From: Neolentinus lepideus HHB14362 ss-1
Taxonomy: Eukaryota > Basidiomycota > Agaricomycetes > Gloeophyllales > Gloeophyllaceae
Direction: 5' to 3'
DNA length: 64,000 nt
Assembly (NCBI GenBank): GCA_001632425.1
Contig: KV425561.1
Location: 310,001 to 374,000 of the forward strand
Shown: one piece after another, positions 25,162 to 37,034 of the stretch
Layout of the letters: each line of letters opens with the position of its first letter
Position numbering within the stretch: the stretch's first letter is position 1
Position numbers and translations under genes: made by a program
Notes under the pieces: generated by a model
Seen by the model: only the letters and a program-made list of their open reading frames with translations
What the model was told of the DNA's origin: nothing
Databases searched by the model: none

Positions 25162-26541
25162 ATGCCAGGGCTTACACTTCCTCCCTTTCCCGACAATATC
25201 CCCACTGCTCCACTGCTTATTATTGACTACTCTTTGATACGACAAGGTCACGAGGGGGAAATCAACCGCATGTGGAAGGCAGCCACGGAATTGGGCTTCT
25301 GGTAGTAAGCGCGAGTCCATACAGTTCACGGACAGTGGTGATTCATTCAAGTAGCCTGAAGAACCATGGGACGGATGCCGAAGTCAATCGAATGTTCGAT
25401 GTAGGCGCTGAGACTGCACGCTTACCTCTAGAAGAGAAGATGCAATACGAGCAAGGTGACACTGGAGCCTCCTTCGGGTGAGTGGAATCATTGTGGGCGT
25501 TTCGTGATATTGATTCCGAGCGTTCGATTAGATACAAAGCTGCGGGTACCATCGCTGTCGATGAGAAGGGCACGCGAGACACCGTAGAATTCTTCAACGT
25601 ATCACAAGACGACGCCCTGGCGTGGCCTGTCCCTATCCATCGTACCTACTTTCCCACTGTCAATACGCGCATGGAGTCTTCGATATTGCCGTTTGTGCGA
25701 AAGTCGATCGACATCAACTTTAAATTGATGAGCGTACTGGAGTCCAAACTTGGTTTACCCAGAGGAGCTCTAACCGCGCGTCACTCGTTGCAACAACGCG
25801 GGGGAAGTGAAGCAAGATGCATCAGAAGTCAGCCTAGATCAGACCCTTTGAACGAAACCAGTGCAGCCATAGGAGCCCATACAGACTTCGGGTCTCTGGT
25901 AAGTCTTCATTCAATTTTTCATTAATCGAGGTTTATGCCGGCGGCGCCATAGACTATCCTCCATAACCGTCTGGGCGGCCTACAAGTCCTCATGCCCGGA
26001 AGTGAGAAATGGTTATATGTGAAGGTCAGCCTCATATTTCTCCAAATAGATGTAGCCATTTATTGAACTCCGTTTTGGACAGCCCCTCCCTGGACACGCT
26101 ATTTGTAATGTCGGCGATACGCTCACCGTCTTCAGCGCTGGTATCCTGCGATCCAACCTACACCGCGTTGTGTGCGTCTCTGCCTTTCATATGAGATCAT
26201 CAGTATCACGACTAACAAACCTTTAGGCCACCCCCGGGGGACCAGAGCTGTCTAGAAAGATGGTCTGTCGTGTATTTCACCAGACCGGCTTACAACGTAC
26301 CTTTGAAGGCGTTGACGGAAGAGAGCTTCCTCATTGCCGAGGCAGCCTCAAAGGCTCCAGCTGGCAAATACAACACGGGGGAAACCGCGGGGGAATGGGT
26401 CTCCAGGAGAATCAAGTACCACAGGCTCAAAAATAGAACTGTAAGTTCGGCTGGCCCTGGTTCATTTTTACTTGATAACAAGGCATGCAGGGCCCCGAAA
26501 GTTGGCGTGCCAACAGAGGCGTCGAAGAAATGCAATCATGA
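25162..26541 (+). CDS. 2-oxoglutarate/Fe(II) oxygenase (IPNS-like), copy 2, 7 exons, 352 aa
   Basis: Exons: 25162-25304, 25355-25477, 25532-25898, 25953-26024, 26083-26171, 26227-26440, 26491-26541. The first five exons have exactly the lengths of copy 1 (143, 123, 367, 72, 89); only the last two differ, by 3 and 6 bases. Fe ligands H205, D207 and H262 and the RWS motif are present, so it should be active. The start of exon 2 is near-identical to copy 1 at the DNA level (about 25 bases), while introns have diverged completely, which suggests an old duplication with selection on the protein. Substrate divergence is likely in the less conserved middle (residues about 110-195). Substrate unknown. 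Confidence 0.9.
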
Positions 26542-26976
26542 AGTGAGGGGCGACATCGAATATTATTAACGATAATCATGCTACCTTATCGTAATTGGTA
26601 TTCCACCGATGTCGCCTATACATTCTCATGCTAGACATTTCTTGTGCACGGAAACCACCGAAGTTTACGCACGATCTTAGATATTGCGAAGTGTGTAGGG
26701 AAATGGGATTTTTGGCAAGGCTTCCGCGAAAGTTTCGTAAGTATCCATGTTCTTTTGAGACACTGGAAGATCGGAGTGGCCCGCCGGATTACGTGCGCGA
26801 CGACAGCAATGCGATACTAGTTCGTGGTAGCGGTTCATACGAACGCATGAAATGAACGTGGCCTTCTCACTCTAAATCAGGATACACCCTGGAAACATGC
26901 CGACGACTCACATATGAAACTTCGTATGTTATACACCAGCCACAACAAAAATGAAAAGATGCGTACGCTGGCTAGT
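26542..26976. other. Convergent intergenic region
   Basis: About 435 bases between the stop of oxygenase 2 and the stop of the dehydrogenase on the other strand. No gene or repeat seen. Confidence 0.4.
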
Positions 26977-28126
26977 TCATATCGCCGCAATAGTATCCTT
27001 GACTTCGAAAACAATCTTTCCGACGCTCTTCCCGCTCTCAATCAACTTGTGCATCTTCCTCAGGCTATCCTGGCTCAATATCTCCTTGACAGTGACCAGC
27101 GTCGTCACGTCGCCCTTCTCAACAGCTGTCGCAAGGTCATTGAGCATTCGCCCCTGCGTCGGTAGATCGAACTGATTAGCAGGTTTGGCGAGCATGAATT
27201 CCCAATGGAACGATAGTGATTTGCCAAATGCATCCGTAGTATGGAAGTTCAGCGGCGTATCAGTTTCCACGATTGAGCCAACGCGGCCCCAAGGACGCAT
27301 GACTTTGACAATTGGTTCCAGGTATTGCTGAGTATCGTGACAGATGAACGCCAGGGTCGGTTGGAGACATAACTTTTCCAGTTGAGGGCCTGCAGGTTGA
27401 TCAGATCCGCTTTCCATGATATGGGCAGAATGTGATAGCCTTACCTAGAACCTCATGATGATTGATAATATGCGTTGCCCCATTGCGTCTCGCCCAATCA
27501 CTAGTCTCTTTACGAGACGCAGTGACAATCACGTTTTTTATTCTGAAGACCTATGCGAATAGAAGCATGATCAGTGATCATCCATCAGACAACGTACGGG
27601 GTATTCTGACCTTAGCTGCCAGCTGAGTCGCGACTGACCCCACACCGCCAGCACCGTTTACGATCAATAGTGTGTGTTCTTTGCTCGGGGTCTGGAACGG
27701 CTCCAAATTGAAATGTCCTTCAAACATTTCCCATGCCGTCAATCCCACGAGAGGAAGACCGGCGGCGTCTTCCCAACTCCAGCCCCTCGGTTTGCGCCCG
27801 ACGATCCTAGAATCGATTACCGTGTACTGCGCATTGGTACCGCAACGCCCTAGTGCACCAGAAAACATAACTTCATCCCCAAAAATAAACAACGCTTGTT
27901 CTCCAGCCCTTTCCACTATACCCGCGCCGTCAAATCCGAGCACGGCATGGGCATGAAATTTACCCTGGCGGATCTTCGTGTCGACTGGGTTTAGCGCACA
28001 CGCTCTGATACGGACGAGAATGTCGTAAGGGGACTCAAGGGAGGGAATGGGGACATCGGTGAGGGACAGAACGGAAGGAGGCCCGGGCTCGGGGAAGTGA
28101 ATCGCTTTCATTTGGCCGGATGCCAT
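26977..28126 (-). CDS. Medium-chain dehydrogenase/reductase (zinc-free, quinone-oxidoreductase-like), 3 exons, 344 aa
   Basis: Exons (minus): 28126-27611, 27550-27445, 27389-26977. The N-terminal GroES-like part has LVRIRACALNPVDTKIRQG and LGFDGAGIVE. The Rossmann part has VNGAGGVGSVATQLA and then VIVTASRKETSDWARRNGATHIINHHE. The usual catalytic zinc Cys/His set is not visible, which fits the NADPH-dependent quinone oxidoreductase/enoyl-reductase-like branch of the MDR family. It probably reduces an activated double bond or quinone in the cytosol; the substrate is unknown. It converges on the second oxygenase gene, and a shared pathway is possible but unproven. An internal Met at residue 6 is an alternative start. 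Confidence 0.88.
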
Positions 28127-29073
28127 GCTGCTGCAGTATCGGTGGGCAGTAATGAAGAAGGGGACAACGCCGAACCCGACGGAAGACCTCTATATTCTCG
28201 ACAGATGTTTCATGCGAATGGCCAATTCGGATGAAGTCATACTTACGACGCGCGTTGCGTGGTGTATGTTAGCTATTGTGAGAACGCTTTAAATGAGAGA
28301 TGCTTCGTGATAAGCCGGAATGACCCCGAATATCGAATAAGATAGCAGAAGCACCCGCTAGCAGGCTATCCTCGTTCGCGATCCGGCGAAGACAAATGAG
28401 CATATAAAGAGACCAAGACGCCCAGAGTCGACCAGAAGAGACAGAGACAACAGGCACATCTAAGTGCCAAGTCTAGATATTAGCACGAGGGCAAATATTG
28501 AATCCTAAGCAACACAACATGTGTGTACTTGGAAGTGAAACGAGAGTTAGGTTGGGAACCCTAAAGCAGCGCTTAGTCAGCCACTGTACAGGACGGCACA
28601 AGTCGGTAGTAGTAGTACTGGGTTTCCCCTATCCTTTGGGCTCGCCGAGGGAGTTATGTACTGAGGGGTTCATATATATGTGTCTCGTTCACTATGCAAT
28701 GCAAGTTGGACGATATGCCATGCTCCAATATGCTGGCTGCGACTCGCAATTCTTTGAATGTCAACCACTATGTCCATCTCCGTTCTGTACCAGTCTGGTC
28801 AGGTCTGGTCAGCATGTTTCTGTTCTGCAATCAGACATGCAACGTTCTTTGCTGCGATGTGTCGGAAATATTTTCTTTGAAATGCTCGCCGGGTTGGGGA
28901 CAGAGATCTGTCTTCTTGGATCTGAGCTCTGCTTTGAATCCACGTGGACGCTGTGTGCGCAGGATTTCTCGATCATAACTTTTAAGCACTAAATTCTGTT
29001 CGACCTTCTCTATCTTCTACTCCTGCTCCACGGAAACCATTACGGCGGCGCCTCCCTGCTGCTGAAAACTATC
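28127..29073. other. Divergent intergenic region, dehydrogenase / Utp14
   Basis: About 950 bases. It holds a 164-codon plus-strand open frame (28498-28992), Cys-rich by chance appearance and without recognisable domain, which I do not call a gene. Otherwise nothing seen. Confidence 0.4.
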
Positions 29074-32000
29074 ATGGCTCGGGCTAACAAGAAAGCTGGC
29101 TCATCCAAAGTTGTTCCAGCAACGCGTAAAGCGAATGCTGCCGGTTACGCAAAACGCCAGTCATCCAAAGGCAAAGCGAAGGCTTTCGCAGGTGGAATAT
29201 CGGATGTCTACGAATACGAGCAAGGGAGAACTCGAAGGTCGAAGGTGCCTCTCAAACTAGATAGGTACGAGGCCACAGAATTCGGAGTTAATGAGGACGG
29301 GGAAGATGGAAATGATGACCTGGGTGGGAGTCGTTCTTCAGTGTCGGAGTGGACAAAGCGACCCAGGCTGGTGGGGGAGAATGATGATGAGGGTTTCGAT
29401 CCCGAGGATGATGAAGAAATTGATAGCGACGAAGCATTTGAGGAGAGCGACGAAGAGCGGTTTGCAGGGTTAACATTCGCTTCTGATGCGAAGGTGAGTC
29501 TTGTTTTATTATGGATATCATAATTCTAGCTTCACGGACTACGCCTTGCTGATATGTCTACAAAGAAGCGGAAGTCGAAGAAGGGGACTCCAGGCGCGCA
29601 GTTGTCCACGAGGTCCAGAGGGGTCCGATTCGCCGATGTCGACTTGAATGAAGACGATGACGATAGCGGAAAGATCGATACGCCGGAACCAGTTGAAGGT
29701 AATCTCGGTGCCGATGCAGAAGAGGATGAGACAGAGGAAGAGGAAGAGGACGGAGAGGCGGATGAGTTTATTGATGTGCTGGATGTCCTAGACGGGAGAG
29801 GAGATCCGGATATCGTCAGTGGTGACGAAGGGTCAGTCGAACATGAGACCGGCGATGACGGTGTGACTGTCAGACCTCAAGGCCGTGACGAAAGCGAGGC
29901 AGAGGTGGACGAGGGTGAGGAAGAGGAAAGCCAGGGAAACGAAAAGGAGTCTTCTGTATTGTTGGAAGAAGATGCGGCGGATCTGAACCCAGAGGCTCTC
30001 GACAAGTTAGAGAACTTCATCTCCAACCTCAGTGCGTCCCAGAAACGCAAGGCAGACGATGCATCGCGGGACGATGGCGAGCGCCCTCGGAAGCGCCGTT
30101 TCATGAAGGAGCGCACAACCGTTGGTGCTGAGGGCGAGTTTAACGCTACTACCGGTAAGTCCACGTCTAGTGCATCTTATTCCACATGACTCGGTTCCCA
30201 ACTAAATTGTACGCGTTCGATATACCAGATCAGAACAAGTTGCAATTAGATGACCTGCTCAGTCCCTTGGTATCTCAGTCATCCGCACTTCTGTCTCTGA
30301 AAAAGGCAGCGAAGCCTCTCATGTCAGCGTCAAAGGGAGCGTTAGATGCACCTCTGCCTACTCGGACGCAGGAACGCCTTGATCGCGAAGCTGCTTACGA
30401 GCAGACGAAAGAGGAGGTGGATAAATGGAAGGCCACCATGAAGAGAATCAAGGAGGTGAGGCGTCCTCAACTGTATCGATATTGCTAATTTTTAATGTTT
30501 ATGTACAGGCGGAGCACCTGAGCTTCCCTCTACAAGCTCCATCTACTTCTCGGACGTCCAATTTGGAGTTGACCGCGAAGTTCAAGGTGAATTCAACGCT
30601 TCCATTGATTGCCGCATTATTAACTTAGTTTGTCAGCCCACTACGGAACTTGAAACGTCTGTGGATCGGCTACTTAAGAGCGCAAAAATGAGGGAGGAAG
30701 ATCTGCAGCGGACTGAAGACCTCATGATGAACGATCTCTCCGTTGAGGAGGTGGCCGCTCGTCGTGCAGAGCTGCGCAAAATGCGAGACTTGGTCTTCCG
30801 GGCCGATGCGAAGGCGAAGCGCATAGCGAAGATCAAGAGCAAGACGTTCAGGAAGATCAAGAAGAAGGAGCGGGAGAAGTTGATGGCGCAGCTTGATGAG
30901 AACGATGACGATGATGGAGAAGAGGCGAGGATGAAGCGTGAGGTGGAGAGGGCAAGAGAGAGGGCGACGCTCAAACATAAGAATACGGGCAAGTGGGCGA
31001 AGACGTTGAAGGCGAGGCATGAGTTAGATGTAGATCAGAGGCGGGAGATCACGGAGATGCTGGAGCGTGGCGAGGCACTCCGGAAGAAGATACGCGGCGA
31101 GGGACAGAGTGACGAAGAGGATAGTGACGAGAGCGATGGTGATGTTGATAGGTTCAAGGCAAGCGCGTTTGAAGAGATCGAGGCGCTCAAGGGGGACGAT
31201 TTGCCTGATGTCTCGGGCAAGCACCAGAGCATTTTCAACATGAAGTTCATGAGAGATGCTGCGGCTCGTGAGCAGCAGAGGGTCGATGAGGAGGCGGATG
31301 ACTTCATTCGGGACTTGGGAGGCAATCCGACTGCGAATGATGATGAAGAACCGAATGAGACGGCCGAACTTGGCCCACCAGGTATCATTGTTCAGCGAAC
31401 CAGCGGACGTGTCCAGTATCAACCTGGTGCATTGGTGAGATAATCTCTTCATCAGTTGTAACGTCCAGTTAACCCTCTACGTTCTTCATTCCGATCGCAC
31501 TACACTGAAGCCCGCGAACTCGCTCGCATCAGACACATCCAGTGTCACGCTCAGGTCAACAGATCGTTCCCTTGACGCGCCCGCCACCGAAAAATCCATC
31601 GCTGGCGACCCCTCCTCGAGTATCTCCACCAGTGGTCAGGCGGATAATCCGTGGCTTGTCGCTCAGGATTCTGCTATGAAAGGACCTCGCAGGAAGAACG
31701 TAATTGTTGTTGCGAAGGGCAGTAGTTCCATTGAGAAGTCCAAGTACAAGATCCGCAAGGGGACTTCAAAGCAGGCGGAGCCGAAGGAAAAGGCGCAGGA
31801 CGACGCAGTGGTCGAAATCTCGATGGATGATGCGCTGACTCTGACTGGCGCTGACCCTTCCAAGAAGAAGTCAGCACCCACGCGGACGTCGACACAAGAC
31901 GAGGTAGCTTATGACTCGGATGCTAACAGCGAAGTCGAGGAACAAGAAAAAGCGATCGAACGCAAGGCAACCGGTACTAAAGGAAAGCAAGTCAAAGCGT

Positions 32001-32556
32001 TTGAACAGCGCGACCTGGTTGCTCTCGCATTTGCTGGCGACAATGTTGTGCAGGAATTCGATGCGGCCAAACGCAAGGAAATAGAAGAGGACGCACCGCA
32101 TGAGATCGACACAACGCTGCCAGGATGGGTAAGGACTTCGTTACTTGCTCGTGGTATCATAAACTCATCAATTATTCAAGGGTTCTTGGGGTGGCAAAGG
32201 CGCGCGCAAGACAGTGCCCAAGCGCCACTTGATCAAGAAGGTCACCGGCATCGACCCGAATGCAAGAGCAGATTACAACAAATCCCATGTCATTATAGCC
32301 GAGAAGCGGGATAAGAAGGCGGCGAAGTACCTCGTCAAAGATCTGCCTCATCCGTACACCAGCCAAGCGCAGTACGAGCGTCGCATGGATATGCCTCTAG
32401 GGACTGAGTGGAACACGCGATTAGGCTTTCAGCGCAGCACTCTTCCTAAAGTTACTAAGAAGGTACTGTCTTACTATCACTTGGGTCTCGTTGTGTTGCA
32501 TCTCACACTGCGCACAGATGGGTACCATTATTCGACCTCTGGAGAAGCTTACATAG
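29074..32556 (+). CDS. Utp14, U3 snoRNP/SSU processome protein, 8 exons, 1016 aa
   Basis: Exons: 29074-29493, 29566-30154, 30229-30455, 30509-30586, 30637-31434, 31511-32128, 32181-32462, 32518-32556. The protein has acidic stretches (residues about 100-135 and 170-290), then basic helical blocks such as IKSKTFRKIKKKEREKL and LKHKNTGKWAKTLKAR. The family hallmark GSWGGKG (911-917) is formed at the sixth intron, and RRMDMPLGTEWN lies near the C-terminus. Utp14 activates the helicase Dhr1 during release of U3 snoRNA in small-subunit maturation in the nucleolus. The fifth intron is given as 31435-31510; an in-frame alternative acceptor would leave a 34-nt intron, which is too short. It converges with the Nramp gene 167 bases away. 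Confidence 0.92.
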
Positions 32557-32723
32557 AGCATCATGTCGTCTCGTTATCTACATCCGGATCATTGTGCGCC
32601 TTTCTGTTCTGCAATGCATAGTTACGCCTACGCTCTGCGACGGTGCTTTGATGAAGTCCGTGGTCGTTGCAGCCAGATTGCGGTTCAAAATCCAGTGGCT
32701 ACTCAGCCTCGGCTTCTATCTGT

Positions 32724-34811
32724 TCACGAGCCCTTGCCCATGGCAAGGCTAACTATTACATACACATTTGCAATTACGATCAAGAGCCAGATTGCATAAC
32801 CAATTCCTGCGGTTATTTTGCTGTTATTGAAGTACACTCGCTGTTCCTGGACTCCCTCTGCATCATCCGTCGCATCCATTCTGACTCTCCTGATACGTTC
32901 TCCATTCGTCGCTTCTGGGTCGGTTGCTGAATCACTCGGTTTCCGGACCTCCATAACACTCTTCGACGATGTGAGCCAAATCATCGGGAAGACAATGAAG
33001 GGCAGGACTATCGAAAGGACGACCTGTGACGCTACCAAGAGAGTATTGATGCCAGGGCGCCCAGCGGCTATGCCAACTACCATCGAAGGAATTAGACCCA
33101 AAGATCTAGTTAACATGCGTCGCAGCACGGGCTGTTGAGAAATCAGTGCAGGGAACCCTAAGTTCATTGGCAGAACTTACTGAGACTCGCCAACGAATGA
33201 AGCCTTCGCAGACCACCTGGCCCGCGATAGTCGCTATGATGGATGAACTTTGACCGGCACATAGGAGCGCCAGGGCGAACAACACTGCCGCAGCTGGAAA
33301 CGTGGTATTCAGCTTCACGTTCACAGCAAATGAGAACTAGTAACATACGTTTACCCACGAGTGAATTAATGAGAGCGTGCGCATCAAATAAGCTTGCCGG
33401 TACTTGAGAGCCTCGTTGGCCTGAGCCGTAGTAGAAAACTGCGCCGGCGAGGATGAGGATGCTTCACAGGTACTAAGTTAGCTGATTGTCAATGCAGAAA
33501 CGAAAACTTACAAAGCATTGATCAGCACTGCGAACCCAATTAAACTAACCACTATGTCAACGATACCATGATACAAATGTGCGCGGACGAAAGATAAGGG
33601 ATTGTTGGAATGATCGGAGTGGGATTTACGGGTGTCCTCCTCTATGGGTGCGATGCGAAAAATACTGATACAGCTATGAGTGAATTTCTTGAACGCAATG
33701 CGGAGGAGTGAGGTGTCCTCGAATGCTTCGTTCAGAGAGTCTGTTGATCCATCTGATACAGAAATTGAAAATTTGGAAGATGTAACACGATCCTGTGTGG
33801 CCATGAATGACCCGAGGAAAAGGCTGTGAGGCATGACCGTCGCCCCGATGATACCAATAGCTGATGAAGGTAACAACGTTGAACGAGTAGCAGACAGTCG
33901 TCAAGCTGGATTACTCACATGTATAAAGTCCCCCGGATTGAAAAATGGTCTTTGACGGGAGAAAGCCGTCAAAAGCATTGCCCCAATCTACATGAACTCT
34001 AGCAATGATGGTAGCCATCGAAACGAACACGGCGAGTACCTTACGATATTGGTCAATTACTGACGAGACAAGTGCAAATGAAGACCTCATACAAGTACTG
34101 TTATCAGCCATTCAAACATCTTGACGGGTCTCCCCCGGAGAGGATCACCTATTACCAACAAGATGAAAACGTCTGACGCCGTTATTAAGATACCCGCCCA
34201 TAAGGGTAGTGATGGAAATAGTAGAGACAGTGCTATGGCCGAGCCTAAGAGTTCCGCCAGGTCCGTGCTGATTATGGCAATTTCAGTTAGCACATATAAA
34301 GGATATAGGGCCAGCCAGCGGTATAGCTTTGTATGTCTAGGACGATTGTAAAGCAGTAATCTGCAATGTGACGCCAGGTCTGAAAAAGGCGTTAGATTGC
34401 CTTCAATATTAGCCGGATCACAAAAACATGCCCAAACCCGTTACGCAACCTAGTTTGCTCGCGACCGACTGGGAATCATAATTCATAAGTGCACAACGCA
34501 CAGTAGTAGATATCCTACCTGGAAGAATACTGCGAAAACGCCGGAGAGAAGAACGATGAAAAGCAACTTGTACCCGTACTGCGATCCTGCTTGGAGATCT
34601 ACTCCCCAGTTGCCTCTGTATGATGAACGTCATAGACAGACCGACTACACTCTATGGTCGATACTTACGGATCAAAGTAGGCCACACTAGAAACTATTCC
34701 AGGACCGACATGCCTGGTAGCGTGATGCCATATGATACCAGCCAGAGACCTCAGCTTGGGCCTGGATGTTAGAGGTCTCTGGCTGACATTGATCCCGGTC
34801 GTCTCTGGCAT
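32724..34811 (-). CDS. Nramp-family divalent metal (Mn/Fe) transporter, 9 exons, 553 aa
   Basis: Exons (minus): 34811-34669, 34615-34519, 34468-34432, 34379-34099, 34039-33919, 33860-33512, 33461-33349, 33293-33181, 33131-32724. Nramp/Smf proteins import Mn2+ or Fe2+ with protons at the plasma membrane or endosomes. The TM1 metal-site motif DPGN (47-50) spans the first intron. The TM6 motif is GATVMPHS (M236-P237-H238). Also seen are [27 protein letters not shown] TM segments, and [15 protein letters not shown] long hydrophilic loop after TM6-7 (about 250-300) is Ser/Asp-rich. The third intron (34431-34380) begins with GC, placed by the conserved TGLDLA junction. Length fits the family (500-580). 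Confidence 0.9.
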
Positions 34812-37034
34812 AGTCGTCGTCGTGGTTCGTAACAGAGAGAAAGCATGAGGTCCGGGGAAGCGTTAGCAGTGAGCCCAGTAGAGTGGTATGTAGATCGGTA
34901 GATCGGAAACGAGTACGTCTCTGTTACCGTTGCCAATTAGGCCCGCGTCGGTCACATATTTCCCTATCCAACGCAGAATTCACGTCATTCATTCGCCCCC
35001 CGCATTTTCCCGTAAGATGGTGTCTCTTCCGATTTAGCCCATTCTCACTTGAAATTGGCCGACTGGTGACTGGTCTCACTCGTAGCAATATACTATATCG
35101 CATTGGGGTTCTCCTGTCGGTGCAAGGGAAGATCAACTTCCAGCTATAATACTACCATTTGTGACAGTACTCAACAGAACCGTTTGGAACTTGCGCTGCG
35201 CGGTCCCATACGTGAATAGTCACGTATGGGACGAAGTACCGGACAGACCGGCAGCCGGCAGACATCCAAGTGCTTGGATTTCCACATACCGGGCTGCGCG
35301 GAAAGAGGACGGATTGATGAGTCTCACTCATGAGATCTCGCCGGTGATCGACAATTCCCTGCCAGCCCCATCGTAAGATCAGCTAACTTTGGTGACACTA
35401 AGTTTAGGACAACCTGAACGTGGAATCGAGTGTATTGACGCGATGTATGGTATAAGTGAACATAACAGGACCCGAAATTATACTCCTTTCACGGAGCAAA
35501 AAGCGTGATTCGATGTTCGAGCACCGCCCATCTCTAAGACGTCTTTAGCAGGAGTACGTAATATTTAAAAAACACAGGCAATGGACAGTCAGGAAAGTTT
35601 GCTTTGTGTACAAGGCTGGAACGCCACAGTATTTGAATAGGGCAGTACTCGGGTGCTGCGGGGATGGAGTTTTCCTTAGCCCGGAAAGTAGGCTCTCTAA
35701 TCCCATATTTTGCCTCCTATGTTCGGTGGAAACAGAGCGCATTGACAAGACCCTCTTCTGCCGAGGTATTTTAAGCCCGAGAGCCAATATATTTGTGGAA
35801 TTGGTGTTTTGTCGAAAATGCCGTACAGCGACGAGATTAGCTTCCTTGCTTGGCATATGAAAACGCGTAGCAAGCCCAAACCACAACCCGAGACTAACAA
35901 GCTCAAGAGAGCGGCATCTGCATGCCGTCGCACTAGTAGTCAGAATAAGGGACATCGTTCGTACACTGATTCCTAGTGGTGTATGTATCAGTTCTTATCT
36001 AATCCCCAAGAGGTGCGGTGCGTATCTGTCTTACCTGGACGATGGGACGAACTTTTCGCCTCAACTGTGCAGGTTAAGTTATGGGTCATAGGCCTTCTTT
36101 CTCTATTCTCTTGGCTATTCCAGCGGCTAGGAATTTACCGATGCTTCAGATGTCGTGAGCATTCATGAGTCACACTCATACTCTGCTTTACGTTCGAGCA
36201 ACCCCCTGTACATGAAGTACAGCCTTCGCTCCATTACACAATGACCGTTCCATTAACAATCTGTCAACCAGATGTCATGGATAGTGAAAAATGCAACCTG
36301 TCGGCGAAGCGTGTCTGCCAGAAGCATGAAACGGTGCTCACCCGGAATTGACGCCTACCGGCGGCGGTAATCCTGATTTCATGTCAGCGGACCGCTCATT
36401 TATTAGATAATTTATCTTACATGCAGCACGGACGATCACATATGTGTACGGCACGTCGTTGCGTCGCCATTTCAGATAATGGCCCACTGTAAGAAGCTAC
36501 GGTGATGAAGCTGTGTCCAAGCATACCGACGGTTAGAAGGCACATAGGCAGCAGTGAAAATTGGACTTTCATAGGGGAACATAAGTTCCAGCAATGCAAT
36601 TGGGAGGAATTTTGTTTCACCGTATCTAGAGTCACTGGTTTCATTCACCTCCACTGATAGGTTAATCTTGTTCTTCTGCGATATTTAGTTTCCACGCACC
36701 TAGCATGTGAAATATTCCAGACCAGCTACTCCATACAAGTAATACTAGCAGTCATCAGAAAAACTGCTGAAAAGACCCTTGCTGGCTTGAGAGGAGGCGA
36801 GTGCACCATATATAGTATTCTCGTCTAGATTAGGCTAGTGTATATTATGGATAGCGCTGGCAGTAGCCTGCCAAAATCTCTTTTTGGTACGTTTCCCACA
36901 CAGCCACTGCCCTAATCCGCGCAACTCTTGCCGGATTGGGTCGACGCGAGATCTACGAGAGATGCTCTGTATTGAGCGCGTCTGAGCTCCTCTCGAACTG
37001 CTTGTACCGTGTCCTTTGTACAACCCTTGGCTTG
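34812..37034. other. Sparse 2.2-kb region upstream of Nramp
   Basis: It contains a perfect 13-bp inverted repeat (35203-35232) about 390 bases upstream of the Nramp start. Open frames of 60-136 codons (for example 35545-35955 minus) show no domains and no plausible intron chains. The part next to 37034 may hold the remaining 3' portion of the orphan gene. Confidence 0.4.
35203..35232. repeat. Perfect 13-bp inverted repeat, 4-nt spacer
   Basis: GTCCCATACGTGA and TCACGTATGGGAC are separated by ATAG. Each arm contains ACGTGA/TCACGT, an E-box-like core. It could be a dyad binding site or a hairpin. Confidence 0.85.

Noticed and set aside
28498..28992. 164-codon plus-strand open frame upstream of Utp14
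   Set aside because: No domain, no coding-like motif, ends just before the Utp14 leader; best explained by chance.
31435..31468. 34-nt intron in Utp14
   Set aside because: It would also keep the frame, but is shorter than any other intron here; the acceptor at 31510 is preferred.
35545..35955. 136-codon minus-strand open frame
   Set aside because: No recognisable domain and an opposite-strand frame of similar quality; no splice chain extends it.
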